Shown: positions 34,936 through 43,876 of the stretch, piece after piece | Layout of the letters: each line of letters begins with the position of its first letter | Position numbering within the stretch: the first letter of the stretch is position 1 | Source of the DNA: Bacillota bacterium | GTDB lineage: Bacteria; Bacillota; UBA994; UBA5500 | Length of the DNA: 64,000 bases | Direction: 5' to 3' | Assembly: GCA_029781045.1 (NCBI GenBank) | Contig: JAKOXL010000053.1 | Coordinates: forward strand, 1-64,000 | Made by a program: the position numbers and the translations under genes | The notes under the pieces: model-generated | What the model was told of the DNA's origin: nothing | Seen by the model: the letters and a program-made list of their open reading frames with translations, nothing else | Databases searched by the model: none

Positions 34936-36216
34936 CTATTCTTCTTTCTCCCATGGCTCGGGAATATATTCAAATTCCAGCTCGCCAATGCGCACCGTAT
35001 CACCCTCTTGCACACCAGCCTCTTGCAAGGCCGCAAAAACCCCAAAGCGGCGGAAGGCATGCTGCAATCGCAGAAGGGCTTCTTCGTTTTCCAAATTAGT
35101 CATTGCCACCCGCTTTTCCACTTGCCGGCCTCTGACAACAAAAACGCCATCTTCCACCTGGACCTGCAAGCCGGGATCACTGGTCTCTACTACGTCCGGG
35201 ATTTCAACGGCTGGCGGTGGCGGGGCCGTTGCCAACAGGTCTACGGTAGCCCGCAAGAGCGGTAGGACGTTCTCTCCCGTGGCGGCAGAGATTGGGAATA
35301 CTTTGTGCCCCATAGATTCCAACTCACGCGTAAGAGTGGCGGCTCGCTCGCGGGCTTGTGGTAGATCCATCTTGTTAAGGGCCACTATCTGAGGGCGTTC
35401 CGCCAGCTCCGGAGCGTACTGGGCCAGTTCGAAATTAATAGTGTGGAAGTCCTCCAAGGGATCACGGCCATCCCAGCCGGACGCATCAATCATGTGGATA
35501 ATAACCCGGGTACGTTCGATGTGTCGCAAAAACTCATGCCCCAACCCCTGACCTTGATGAGCCCCTTCTATTAGGCCCGGAATGTCGGCCATGACAAAGG
35601 TTTGATCATCGACCTTGACCACACCCAAGTTGGGAGTAAGAGTAGTAAAAGGATAATCGGCGATTTTCGGCCGCGCCGCCGAAACCTGCGCCAAAAGGGT
35701 AGACTTACCGGCATTAGGGAAGCCTACCAGCCCCACATCGGCCAGTAGCTTCAACTCGAGGCGTAAGTTGCGTTCTTCACCTGGTTCGCCTTGCTCCGCA
35801 AAAGTGGGGGCCTGATTTGTAGACGTGGCAAAGCGAGCGTTTCCTCTGCCACCACGACCACCCCTCGCCACCACAAATGTCTGTTCCAGTTCCGTCAAGT
35901 CAGCCAAGGGTTGACCCGTATCATCATCATAGACAACGGTTCCTGGAGGAACCAGGATCACCAGATCTCGACCGGCTCGCCCATGCATATTGTTGGGGCC
36001 TCCATTTTCTCCTCTCTCAGCCCTATAATGCTTGCGATAGCGCAGATCCAACAAAGTGTTGACGTGGGGGCTTACAACAAGCAGTACATCACCGCCTCGG
36101 CCGCCATCGCCGCCGGAGGGACCTCCATGGGGAACGTATTTCTCCCGCCGAAAGGTGGCCATCCCATTACCACCATCCCCCGCCTTGACATAGATCTTTA
36201 CTCGGTCAATGAACAC
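34936..36216 (-). CDS. obgE: GTPase Obg/CgtA
   Basis: 426 residues: Gly-rich Obg fold (residues 1-158, KAGDGGNGMATFRREKYVPHGGPSGG), G domain with GFPNAGKST, DIPGL and NKMD, and the C-terminal OCT domain (about 350-420). It takes part in 50S assembly and stress signalling and in Bacillus links to sporulation phosphorelay. Lies directly after the spo0B-like gene with an 11-bp overlap, as in Bacillus subtilis. Confidence 0.97.
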   Translation of the reverse strand: MFIDRVKIYVKAGDGGNGMATFRREKYVPHGGPSGGDGGRGGDVLLVVSPHVNTLLDLRYRKHYRAERGENGGPNNMHGRAGRDLVILVPPGTVVYDDDTGQPLADLTELEQTFVVARGGRGGRGNARFATSTNQAPTFAEQGEPGEERNLRLELKLLADVGLVGFPNAGKSTLLAQVSAARPKIADYPFTTLTPNLGVVKVDDQTFVMADIPGLIEGAHQGQGLGHEFLRHIERTRVIIHMIDASGWDGRDPLEDFHTINFELAQYAPELAERPQIVALNKMDLPQARERAATLTRELESMGHKVFPISAATGENVLPLLRATVDLLATAPPPPAVEIPDVVETSDPGLQVQVEDGVFVVRGRQVEKRVAMTNLENEEALLRLQHAFRRFGVFAALQEAGVQEGDTVRIGELEFEYIPEPWEKEE

Positions 36217-36721
36217 TCCAGTACCTCCAATCCGTATCGGCTCTTTCTACTAGCCATCCCAGATCTCTTGCCAGCCTTACTGTGCTTGAATCATCAAGCA
36301 GGGGAGAGGCTTTCAGCAAAAAGCGAGGGCTGGCAGCAGAAACTTTCACATAGAAAAACCGCTGGTTGGATTCTAAATGGCTAAGCTCACTTAGTATGTT
36401 CTGCCCCACCTGTTGCAGCGAGGCCCGTGTCTTCTCATCAATCGGCTCTGGTAGAGGATTTACCTCCACCCGCCATTCTATATCGTGCAAACTGGCATAG
36501 CGTTGCCATTGCCATAACAGGGTGGCCAGTTCGTCATCTTGACAGGCAAAAAGGGAGCCAACTGTTTGGATCTGGTCAACTACTTTCTGTACATCTCTAT
36601 AGATAACTTCACTACTTCGCCCCAGTTGTATGTGCCCTAGTAGCAATTGTAAATCATTTAGTAGATCATGGCGAAAATGCCGCAGCAACTGATAGATGTT
36701 GGGCCGAGCAAACTCTTCCAT
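36206..36721 (-). CDS. spo0B: Spo0B-like sporulation phosphotransferase
   Basis: 171 residues. The N-terminal helix contains HFRHDLLNDLQLLLGHIQLG (His 18), matching the phosphorylated His box of Spo0B (HDxxNxLQ). The rest is a degenerate kinase-like ATPase domain without ATP-binding motifs, as in Spo0B. Its place between rpmA and obg is exactly that of spo0B in Bacillus. In the phosphorelay it moves phosphate from Spo0F to Spo0A. ATG 36721 with AAGGGGGG ahead; the frame is open to 36763 without a site. Sequence similarity alone is weak; motif and position together are convincing. Confidence 0.8.
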   Translation of the reverse strand: MEEFARPNIYQLLRHFRHDLLNDLQLLLGHIQLGRSSEVIYRDVQKVVDQIQTVGSLFACQDDELATLLWQWQRYASLHDIEWRVEVNPLPEPIDEKTRASLQQVGQNILSELSHLESNQRFFYVKVSAASPRFLLKASPLLDDSSTVRLARDLGWLVERADTDWRYWSVH

Positions 36722-36790
36722 ACCTTGGCACCCCCCTTTTGATTTGTCATTATCATAACACATTTGTCCACAAAGTTATTGGTCGAAACA

Positions 36791-36819
36791 AAAAGGCTGT
36801 CCGCAAATCAGGACAGCCT
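36791..36819 (-). terminator. Terminator after rpmA
   Basis: On the minus strand a perfect 9-bp stem (AGGCTGTCC with GGACAGCCT) followed by TTTTTG. It separates the ribosomal protein genes from spo0B-obg. Confidence 0.88.
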
Positions 36820-36833
36820 AGACAAAGGCGTCT

Positions 36834-37133
36834 TTAGTTAGCAACCTCTTCCGTAACCTGATATACACTAACCTGCTTCTTGTTCTTGCCCTTACGCTCG
36901 AAAGCTACAACACCGTTAATGAGGGCAAACAAGGTATCATCCTTACCTAAGCCAACATTCTTACCAGGGTGAATCTTGGTGCCACGTTGACGAACCAAGA
37001 TGGAGCCGGCAGTGACGAACTGGCCAGCCTGGCGCTTAACACCAAGGCGTTTAGCTTCACTGTCGCGTCCGTTACGGGAGCTACCTACACCCTTCTTAGA
37101 TGCAAACAGTTGGAGATCCAACTTCAATAGCAT
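36834..37133 (-). CDS. rpmA: Ribosomal protein bL27
   Basis: 99 residues. The N-terminus [19 protein letters not shown] shows the Firmicutes extension ending in LQLF, which is cut off by the protease Prp to expose the ASKKG tail that reaches toward the peptidyl transferase centre. Prp is encoded 3 bp upstream. The remainder ([36 protein letters not shown]) is standard L27. Confidence 0.98.
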   Translation of the reverse strand: MLLKLDLQLFASKKGVGSSRNGRDSEAKRLGVKRQAGQFVTAGSILVRQRGTKIHPGKNVGLGKDDTLFALINGVVAFERKGKNKKQVSVYQVTEEVAN

Positions 37134-37136
37134 ACC

Positions 37137-37469
37137 TTACACCTCCTTTGGATCTTCTACCTGGACATAACCAGCATATGAAGAGGCGATCGCCGTTAAT
37201 CCCAAGAGCATCGTCTCTAATATGGCATCTGCTTGGCCTCGCAACACTGGTGCCAGAGGTGGTAAACTACAAACAACTAACCCTTCCCTTTGGCTGCCGG
37301 CCAAATCAATGCCAAGGAATTCCTGTAGACCGAGAATTGCTGTTTGCACTATAGCTGAAACCCCAGCGCATACTATATCGCGACCTCGCTCCTCGTAGTT
37401 GGCATGACCAGACACCGAGAAGCCTTTAATACAGCCGTCCCGATCCCGCTGAACAGAAACAATAATCAT
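37137..37469 (-). CDS. prp: Ribosomal-processing cysteine protease Prp
   Basis: 110 residues with catalytic His 22 (SGHANYEERG) and Cys 34 (DIVCAGVSAI), the same numbers as in the characterised Staphylococcus enzyme. It cleaves the N-terminal extension of L27. Sits between rplU and rpmA with gaps of 3 bp each, the usual Firmicutes arrangement. Confidence 0.95.
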   Translation of the reverse strand: MIIVSVQRDRDGCIKGFSVSGHANYEERGRDIVCAGVSAIVQTAILGLQEFLGIDLAGSQREGLVVCSLPPLAPVLRGQADAILETMLLGLTAIASSYAGYVQVEDPKEV

Positions 37470-37472
37470 AAA

Positions 37473-37784
37473 CTATAGGTTAATGCTTTCAATCTTTACG
37501 CTGGTAAAAGGCTGCCGATGGCCCCGCGTTACCCGCACTCTTTTTCTACGCTTATAGCGGAAAGAAACTACTTTCGGCCCTTTGCCCTGACCTAACACGG
37601 TCCCGGTGACAACCGCTCCCGCTACCGTTGGTTGGCCAACCTTAACCCCATCAGCTGCACTTACCATAAGCACTTGGTCAAAGCTGACGGTGTCACCTAC
37701 TTGTGCAGATAATTTCTCAACTTGGATTACTTGGCCTGGTTCAACCTTGAGCTGTTTACCACCTGTTGCAATAATGGCGTACAT
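37473..37784 (-). CDS. rplU: Ribosomal protein bL21
   Basis: 103 residues: MYAIIATGGKQLKVEPGQ, VGDTVSFDQVLMV and the basic end FRYKRRKRVRVTRGHRQPFT typical for L21. First gene of rplU-prp-rpmA. AAGGAGGTG precedes the ATG. Confidence 0.98.
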   Translation of the reverse strand: MYAIIATGGKQLKVEPGQVIQVEKLSAQVGDTVSFDQVLMVSAADGVKVGQPTVAGAVVTGTVLGQGKGPKVVSFRYKRRKRVRVTRGHRQPFTSVKIESINL

Positions 37785-37901
37785 TGCGCCACCTCCTTAA
37801 TTTACTCGCCGAATACAAGGTGCAAGTTAGCTTGTCTTATAACCCGTTTCGAGCGGTTTCCGCAGTGTTAGTATGAGCCTAACACTACTTCCAAGTGTCA
37901 A
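37785..37901 (-). promoter_or_regulatory. rplU leader with promoter-like element and two hairpins
   Basis: On the minus strand TTGACA (37901-37896) stands just after the rng stop, with only weak -10 candidates. Next come an 8-bp inverted repeat AGTGTTAG/CTAACACT (37886-37864) and a small GCGG/CCGC stem, then about 50 bases before the ribosome-binding site. Position and length fit an L21 autoregulatory leader; I cannot confirm the consensus fold by eye. Confidence 0.45.
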
Positions 37902-37912
37902 TACTACCACAG

Positions 37913-39631
37913 CTAGTTGTTGACGTCAATAAAATCTCCCGATAGGCGACCCTTAGCATAGGTTCTAAAGGTGCGCGTGATCTCAACCAACACCTTTTGC
38001 CCCACGAAGCGGGCCGCCTGATCCACCTGAATTACGAAACCATCTTTGCGACCGATGGCATCATTTGGCTTGCTATGATGCACACTTTCTAAACGTAGAG
38101 ACAATATGTCGCCAACCTCTACTGGTAAAGCCACCTTTTCTACCATCTCGGTGTTGCCAGCCAGCACAATAGCCCAATCCTCTAGGCTTCTGTCCGAGTT
38201 TCCTCTTACATATATATGGCGTCCCGTCTCTGCTTCCAGACGCTCCAGATTGCTACCACCGGTGCCGATCAAGACAGCCGCTACCGTGGGGTTAACATCC
38301 AGCAAAACAGCTTCTTCCTGGTGGTGACGGAAATAGTGTTTGAGCTCCATCTCTATGCGGTTACCAATAACCTCTTCATGTAGTACGTAGCCTGTACCGT
38401 CACAACTAGGACAGGGCTTTTGCAAAACTTCACCTAAAGCTTGGCGTACCTTCTGCCTTGTCATCTCTACTAGACCCAGTTGGGTGAGGCCCAATACCGT
38501 TGATTTGGCCTTGTCGGCTTTAACCGCCTCTTCCAACTGTTTAAGCACTTGGCGCTGATGTTCAGGTTTAGCCATATCAATAAAATCAATAATAATGATG
38601 CCGCCAATGTTGCGTAGGCGCAACTGGTGGGCGATCTCAACAGCCGCCTCCAAGTTGATTTTCAACACCGTATCGGCCAGGTTGGTGCTACCTACGTACT
38701 TGCCCGTATTGACATCGATGGCGGTTAGAGCCTCCGTCTGATCAATTACTAGGTAGCCCCCACTCTTTAACCAGACTCGCCGCTTCAGGGCCTTTTCTAG
38801 CTCGACTTCCAGACCGAAAGTCTCAAAAATGGGCCTTTGTTGCTGAAAGAGAAACACTCTTTCACGGAACTCGGGAGCAGTGGCATCCAGCAACTCCAGG
38901 ACCGCCTGATACTGGTCCATACTGTCCACAATCAAGCGCTCCACATTATCGTCTAGCAGATCGCGAATAACCCGACCTACCAGATCCAAATCCCGATGGA
39001 TAAGGGTTGGGGCCTTGGCTTTGCGGCTGCGACGGCGAATACTCTCCCAGAGCCTAGCCAAGAAATCGATGTCCTGCTTAATCTCCTCTGCCGTACAGCC
39101 AGTAGCGACGGTACGTACAATCACTCCCATTTGCTTGGGCTTAACCTGCAAGGCGATCTGACGCAACCGCTCCCGTTCATCTTCATCCACGATGCGACGA
39201 GAAACTCCCACATGGTTTACGGTAGGCATGAGAACCACGTAGCGTCCGGGCAAAGTGATCTGTCTGGTCACTCTTGCCCCCTTATTGCCAAAGGGCTCCT
39301 TCGTAACCTGTACCAGAATCTCCTTACCACTTTGCACCAGATCGCGAATGGTGGCTCGCCGCTTACGGACCTTAATTGCACTTTCCGGTTCTTCATCTAG
39401 TCCAGGAATGGCATCAGCCACATAGAGAAATGTATTGCGTTCCAATCCCACATTTACAAAGGCGGCCTGCATTCCGGGCAATACATTCTCTACCACGCCT
39501 TTATAGATGTTCCCCACCACTCGTCGCTCCAACGGCCGCTCTAGATACATCTCCACCAGCTGACCATTTTCGATTACGGCAACCCGGGTTTCTCGACCCA
39601 AACAGTTTACAACTATCTCTTTCTTACCCAT
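37913..39631 (-). CDS. rng: Ribonuclease E/G family protein
   Basis: 572 residues. Begins with the RNase G-like ERRVVGNIYKGVVENVLPGMQAAFVNVGLERNTFLYVAD S1 region; the catalytic DNase-like domain has AIDVNTGKYVGS and IIIIDFIDM (Asp residues binding Mg2+); the zinc-link is CPSCDGTG near residue 430; a further C-terminal about 130 residues end in a TRAM-like strand region. It processes rRNA and turns over mRNA. GGAGTTACGG-like context aside, it follows the TIGR03936 gene by 17 bp and is likely in its operon. Confidence 0.95.
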   Translation of the reverse strand: MGKKEIVVNCLGRETRVAVIENGQLVEMYLERPLERRVVGNIYKGVVENVLPGMQAAFVNVGLERNTFLYVADAIPGLDEEPESAIKVRKRRATIRDLVQSGKEILVQVTKEPFGNKGARVTRQITLPGRYVVLMPTVNHVGVSRRIVDEDERERLRQIALQVKPKQMGVIVRTVATGCTAEEIKQDIDFLARLWESIRRRSRKAKAPTLIHRDLDLVGRVIRDLLDDNVERLIVDSMDQYQAVLELLDATAPEFRERVFLFQQQRPIFETFGLEVELEKALKRRVWLKSGGYLVIDQTEALTAIDVNTGKYVGSTNLADTVLKINLEAAVEIAHQLRLRNIGGIIIIDFIDMAKPEHQRQVLKQLEEAVKADKAKSTVLGLTQLGLVEMTRQKVRQALGEVLQKPCPSCDGTGYVLHEEVIGNRIEMELKHYFRHHQEEAVLLDVNPTVAAVLIGTGGSNLERLEAETGRHIYVRGNSDRSLEDWAIVLAGNTEMVEKVALPVEVGDILSLRLESVHHSKPNDAIGRKDGFVIQVDQAARFVGQKVLVEITRTFRTYAKGRLSGDFIDVNN

Positions 39632-39648
39632 CAGGAATCCTCTTTTCC

Positions 39649-40320
39649 TTACCGACTATACGAACAGGTGATGTACTCAAAAGGAGTAAACAACTGCCCC
39701 TCTTTCTCCAGATATAATTCTCGCCGACTAATAGTGAGATTGGCGTGCGCCAGCGAGAACTGGTTCAAGAAATCCTCCACCCGCAGATTGGCCGTACTGC
39801 CTGTGGCCAGCCGCAGCTGCAATGCCCCATCCTCTAGCCTAGCGCTGGCAACTAGGGGCCGGATGTTTATCGTACTTGCTCCCCCTTTGCGTTTCACTTC
39901 CTGTAGGACAACTTCTTTGTCCAAAAAGCTGGACAGCTGCTGTTCTAGGCATGTCCACTGCTCCGGACCAAGATCTTCCACCTTGTAATCAGCATAGCGA
40001 ATCAGCCCCATTAACGCTTTCACATCCGTTGGAACTCGTACCGCCCCCAGCACTTCCATTCCTTGTGGGAGAGCAGGTGTCACCATCTTTGTCAGGGCTG
40101 GCACTTCCTCTCTCGTTTCTAACTCCAAATACTCGGCATAGCTAGACATACCAACCGGTAAAGGAGCCGCCAGAGATAACAAAGGGCGAGGCGAAAAACC
40201 TTGGGAGAAGGTTAAGGGGATTCCAGCCCTCCGCAGAATACGCTCCCATGTCTGTAGCATGTCTAGATGCCCCACAAAGCGCATTAACCCGCTCTTGCTA
40301 TATCGCAACCAATACTTCAC
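39649..40320 (-). CDS. Radical-SAM-associated protein (TIGR03936/DUF2344)
   Basis: 223 residues beginning KYWLRYSKSGLMRFVGHLDMLQTWERILRRAGIPLTFSQGFSPRPLLSLAAPLPVG, a strong family mark. No catalytic motif of its own. The family always pairs with the radical SAM gene that lies directly upstream (5-bp gap) and often with rng, as here, suggesting a role in RNA or ribosome modification; exact reaction unknown. GTG 40320 has GGAG 8 bp ahead; a longer frame lies inside the upstream gene. Confidence 0.88.
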   Translation of the reverse strand: MKYWLRYSKSGLMRFVGHLDMLQTWERILRRAGIPLTFSQGFSPRPLLSLAAPLPVGMSSYAEYLELETREEVPALTKMVTPALPQGMEVLGAVRVPTDVKALMGLIRYADYKVEDLGPEQWTCLEQQLSSFLDKEVVLQEVKRKGGASTINIRPLVASARLEDGALQLRLATGSTANLRVEDFLNQFSLAHANLTISRRELYLEKEGQLFTPFEYITCSYSR

Positions 40321-40325
40321 TCTTG

Positions 40326-42155
40326 TTACTCCTTTGCCAATTGAATTTGGGTCGGCAGCTGCTGACAAACCCCACATACACTGCAATAGGTTGGCCGACA
40401 ATCGACGGTGGTGTCCTGCCGCCATGCCGCTTCCCTTTCCTGCCAAAGCCATTCTTTGTCTACCCCTGGAGAGAGATGATCCCAAGGGAAAACCTCCTCC
40501 CGCCGCCTGTGCCGATTGGCGTAGAAGGTAGGGTCAACTTCGGCGTCGGCAAAAGCTTGCATCCACTTGGCAAAGGAAAAATGCTCACTCCAGCCATCAA
40601 AACGGCAACCACGCCGATGGGCAGCCAGCAAGACAGCTCCCAAGCGCCGATCACCACGGGCGAATATGGCTTCCAAGAAACTCAGTTCTGCCCCGTGATA
40701 GTTCAGCTTCAACCGACGTTCGCGGGAAAACAGGTTGCGTAAAAGGCGCTGCTTTTCTTCCAGAAGATACATGGAGTCTTGAGGTTCCCATTGGAAGGGG
40801 GTCCAGGCTTTGGGAACAAAGGCAGCGGCACTAACTGTTACATTGAGGGGCTTACCTTGAACTCCCAGATAACGGTGGGCCCACGCAGCCTTGCGAGCCA
40901 ACTCGTAGATGCCTTCCAGATCCTCATTGGTTTCAGTAGGTAAGCCAATCATAAAGTATAGTTTCACACTCTGCCAACCTTCAGCTTGAGCGCTGGCCAC
41001 TGCCCGCAGCAGGTCGTCTTCTGTCACCTGCTTGTTGATTACATTCCTCAGCCGCTGGCTACCCGCCTCAGGAGCTAAGGTAAGACCACCGCGGCGACTC
41101 TGTTGCACCTTCATGGCCTGCTCAACGGAGAAGGAGTCAGCGCGCAAGGAAGGTAGCGAGAGTCTAATATGGTCACAGGAAAAACGGTCCAAGAATTCAT
41201 CCAGCAGATTGCTCAAATCGCTATAATCCATGGTACTAAGCGACATTAACGAGACTTCATTATGTCCGCTGGCCTTAAGGGCCGCTTGGGCCAACGCCAG
41301 CAAGTCTTGCCGATTACGCTCCCGTACGGGCCTATAAATCATTCCGGCTTGGCAAAAGCGGCAGCCGCGAGTACACCCACGAAATATCTCCAGCATTAAG
41401 CGGTCATGCACCGTTCCTAAGAAGGGTACTACCGGCTCTGTGGGATAAAACTGGGGGTCAAGATCCGCTAACACCCGCTTATAGACAACGGGAGGCACAT
41501 CACCTATGGGCTCTACCCCAGCTATGGTACCATCGCCGTTATAATGCACCTGGTAGAAAGAAGGCACATAAACACCCGGCACACGGCTAAGAGCCAGAAG
41601 GGTATTGTAACGGTCTAACCCTTGTGCCTTTGCTTCCGCGTAGACCTCAATCACATCAGAAAGTGCTTGTTCCGCCTCACCTAGAACCACGAAATCCAGA
41701 AAGTCGGCCAAAGGTTCCGGATTATAAGCGCATGGACCGCCGGCCATGACGAGTGGATCATCCTCTCCCCTGTCTTTGGCTAGCAAGGGGATCTGGGCCA
41801 GGTCCAGCATGTTGATTATGTTACTAAAACTCATCTCGTATTGCAGTGTAAAGCCTAACAAATCAAACTCGCGGACTGGCCGCTGGCTTTCCAAAGCAAA
41901 TAGCGGGATGTTTCTCTGCCGCATTTGCTCCTCCATATCAGTCCAAGGAGCATAAACCCGTTCCGCGACTGTATCATCCCGTTGGTTTGCCACGTGATAT
42001 AGGATTTGTAAGCCTAAGTGCGACATGCCAATCTCATATACATCTGGAAAAGCCAGCGCAATAGTGACCCTACCCTCATGATCCTTATGCACTGCATTCC
42101 ATTCATTACCAAGATAGCGAGCTGGTTTTTCCACCAGTCTTAGAATCTCCTGCAA
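40326..42155 (-). CDS. B12-binding-type radical SAM protein (TIGR03960)
   Basis: 609 residues. N-terminal about 210 residues resemble a cobalamin-binding-like domain (YEIGMSHLGLQILYHV...); the radical SAM domain has the cluster motif RGCTRGCRFCQAG (Cys-x3-Cys-x2-Cys) and GLTLAPEAGSQRLRNVINK; the C-terminal region ends in a Cys-rich CRPTYCSVCGVC that may hold another cluster. Partner of the following gene. TTG 42155 is chosen for GAGGAGG 7 bp ahead. Function unknown; the pair is conserved next to rng/rplU in Firmicutes. Confidence 0.88.
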   Translation of the reverse strand: MQEILRLVEKPARYLGNEWNAVHKDHEGRVTIALAFPDVYEIGMSHLGLQILYHVANQRDDTVAERVYAPWTDMEEQMRQRNIPLFALESQRPVREFDLLGFTLQYEMSFSNIINMLDLAQIPLLAKDRGEDDPLVMAGGPCAYNPEPLADFLDFVVLGEAEQALSDVIEVYAEAKAQGLDRYNTLLALSRVPGVYVPSFYQVHYNGDGTIAGVEPIGDVPPVVYKRVLADLDPQFYPTEPVVPFLGTVHDRLMLEIFRGCTRGCRFCQAGMIYRPVRERNRQDLLALAQAALKASGHNEVSLMSLSTMDYSDLSNLLDEFLDRFSCDHIRLSLPSLRADSFSVEQAMKVQQSRRGGLTLAPEAGSQRLRNVINKQVTEDDLLRAVASAQAEGWQSVKLYFMIGLPTETNEDLEGIYELARKAAWAHRYLGVQGKPLNVTVSAAAFVPKAWTPFQWEPQDSMYLLEEKQRLLRNLFSRERRLKLNYHGAELSFLEAIFARGDRRLGAVLLAAHRRGCRFDGWSEHFSFAKWMQAFADAEVDPTFYANRHRRREEVFPWDHLSPGVDKEWLWQEREAAWRQDTTVDCRPTYCSVCGVCQQLPTQIQLAKE

Positions 42156-42207
42156 AATATGTCCTCCTCGTGGGGCTACAAGCCAGATTAGCATACTTAT
42201 TTATTAC

Positions 42208-42235
42208 ATTATAACCAAAAAGCCTGAGCGGCCAA
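42208..42235 (-). promoter_or_regulatory. Promoter of the radical SAM - rng genes
   Basis: On the minus strand TTGGCC (42235-42230), 16-bp spacer, TATAAT (42213-42208), 52 bp before the TTG start. It lies just after the spoIVFB-like gene and gives the downstream genes their own transcription. Confidence 0.6.
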
Positions 42236-42237
42236 AG

Positions 42238-43107
42238 CTATTTGAGTAGCCGCATCAGGCGCGTGTTGAGGCCCTGATCAAAAACAGCCTTAAGTACCTG
42301 CTCTTCACTTACCACTCCTAACACATGACCGGCAGAATCCAGAACATAGATCAAATGATACTTCTTCGGAACAAAGTAATCTAGTAGATCTCCCACTTCG
42401 CAGTCGTTGGCCACCGCCAAGACTGTTGTCGGCATAGTCCCTGCTTTCGCCAGCTCCCGTTGCTTGCCACTCAGATAGGCAAGGAGCTGCAAACTGCTCT
42501 CAGTCAAGATGCGGCGAGCACTAAAGTAGAGAAAGCCAGCTATAATAAGCAAGTTTAGAGCAATGGGGCTGAACAACATAAGAACTAGTCCCATAATAAG
42601 GGCAAATACACTGCAAAAGTGGCTGGCCCGTACTGCCCTTATGGTTCCCGCTCGAAAACCCTGTTCCGCCACCAGATAAGCCCGAAAGACCCGGCCACCA
42701 TCTAACGGCAAGGCTGGCAAGAGATTAAAGAGCACCAGGGTAATATTGACCTGCAAGAACTGCTCGAACAACTCCTCCGTTGGGAATAGGGGGCGCAGAA
42801 TAACGCCAGCTCCAATTAACAAAAGGCTGGTCCAAGGTCCCGCTAAGGCCACCCGCATTTCAGACCGGGGATCAAGTCCCAGACTCTCCTGCAGGCTCGC
42901 CACCCCACCAAAGGGCAACAACTGTACTTCTTTAGGGGTGAAGCCCAGTTGCTTTGCCACCACCAGATGACCAAACTCATGCACTAAAACAGACAGAAAG
43001 GATACGAGGCCTGGCAGAAGGTGTCCGGTGGCTGCCCAAAGCAAGAGCGGTAACAAAAAAAGATAGTGAACCCGTAGGTTCACTCCCCAAACCCGTCCCA
43101 GATACAT
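42238..43107 (-). CDS. spoIVFB: SpoIVFB-like intramembrane metalloprotease (M50)
   Basis: 289 residues. Zinc motif HEFGH at 43-47 in the second membrane segment and the second ligand in NLLPALPLDGGR (Asp 136). About six membrane segments, then a CBS-like cytosolic domain (DLLDYFVPKKYHLIYVLDSAGHVLGVVSEEQVLKAV), the arrangement of SpoIVFB. In Bacillus this enzyme cuts pro-sigma-K in the mother cell. Upstream gene is spoIVFA-like, 13 bp away, which supports the assignment; other M50 roles remain possible. Confidence 0.85.
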   Translation of the reverse strand: MYLGRVWGVNLRVHYLFLLPLLLWAATGHLLPGLVSFLSVLVHEFGHLVVAKQLGFTPKEVQLLPFGGVASLQESLGLDPRSEMRVALAGPWTSLLLIGAGVILRPLFPTEELFEQFLQVNITLVLFNLLPALPLDGGRVFRAYLVAEQGFRAGTIRAVRASHFCSVFALIMGLVLMLFSPIALNLLIIAGFLYFSARRILTESSLQLLAYLSGKQRELAKAGTMPTTVLAVANDCEVGDLLDYFVPKKYHLIYVLDSAGHVLGVVSEEQVLKAVFDQGLNTRLMRLLK

Positions 43108-43120
43108 TGGTTTCCTCTTC

Positions 43121-43816
43121 CTAACGAGACAAGACTGTCAGCGGGTCCACGGGTTGCCCATCAACGATAACTTCAAAATGCAGGTGGATATCATTGGTTA
43201 GTCCAGAGCTGCCCATTTTTCCAATCTGCTGTCCCTTGGTCACTTGAGCACCCGGTTCAACTACGGCTTCCGACAGATGAGCATAGCGAGTAACGACGCC
43301 CTCCCCATGGTCAATGGTCACATAGAGGCCTAACACCTGCTCCTCCGCCACTTCTCTAACTTGCCCGGAAGCGGCAGCTAGCACAGGTGTGCCCTCAAAA
43401 CCTTGAATATCTATGCCGTAGTGCATCTCCACCTGACCGGTAACGGGATGGTGTCGCCATGCATAGGACGAGATGATCTGGCCGGTGCAAGGATAGACAA
43501 ATCCTTCATCAGTTTCCCCACCTATTATGCGTTGCCACACGGCCACCAGCATACTATCATCCGCTTGCCAATCGGCCCATGCCGCCCAGGCTGTTCCAGC
43601 TGCAGCCCCCGGCTGAAAACAATAGGCCAAGTACGTTTTGCAGGTAGACGCCCATTGGAAAGGTAAGAAGTTGAGGGCAGTAACCGCCAGCATTACCAAT
43701 GCGCAAAAAAACCAACGGCGAATGGCTGCATTGTCCGGCAGTGGTTGTCGCAGGGGATAACGTCGGTAGTAGCCCGTGCGGCGGGATGGTATTCGCTTCT
43801 TTGACCAGAAAGGCAT
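43121..43816 (-). CDS. spoIVFA: SpoIVFA-like M23 (LytM) domain protein
   Basis: 231 residues: basic cytosolic N-terminus, one membrane segment (FFCALVMLAVTALNFLPFQW), then an external LytM/M23 domain. The metal ligands appear intact (HYGIDIQ, YAHL, HLHFEV), so it may be an active endopeptidase, unlike what is generally thought of SpoIVFA, which acts as a regulator holding SpoIVFB. ATG 43816 with GAGGTGG ahead; the GTG at 43825 overlaps that site. Gene order minE-rodA-spoIVFA-spoIVFB matches the Firmicutes cluster. Confidence 0.78.
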   Translation of the reverse strand: MPFWSKKRIPSRRTGYYRRYPLRQPLPDNAAIRRWFFCALVMLAVTALNFLPFQWASTCKTYLAYCFQPGAAAGTAWAAWADWQADDSMLVAVWQRIIGGETDEGFVYPCTGQIISSYAWRHHPVTGQVEMHYGIDIQGFEGTPVLAAASGQVREVAEEQVLGLYVTIDHGEGVVTRYAHLSEAVVEPGAQVTKGQQIGKMGSSGLTNDIHLHFEVIVDGQPVDPLTVLSR

Positions 43817-43876
43817 AGCTGCCACCTCTCTACTCGTTTCTACTCCATATATATGGACGAGTCTAGATGGATATAC

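Noticed and set aside
35791-36384. 197-codon plus-strand frame across obg and spo0B
   Set aside because: Antisense to well-conserved genes, no motif and no ribosome-binding site.
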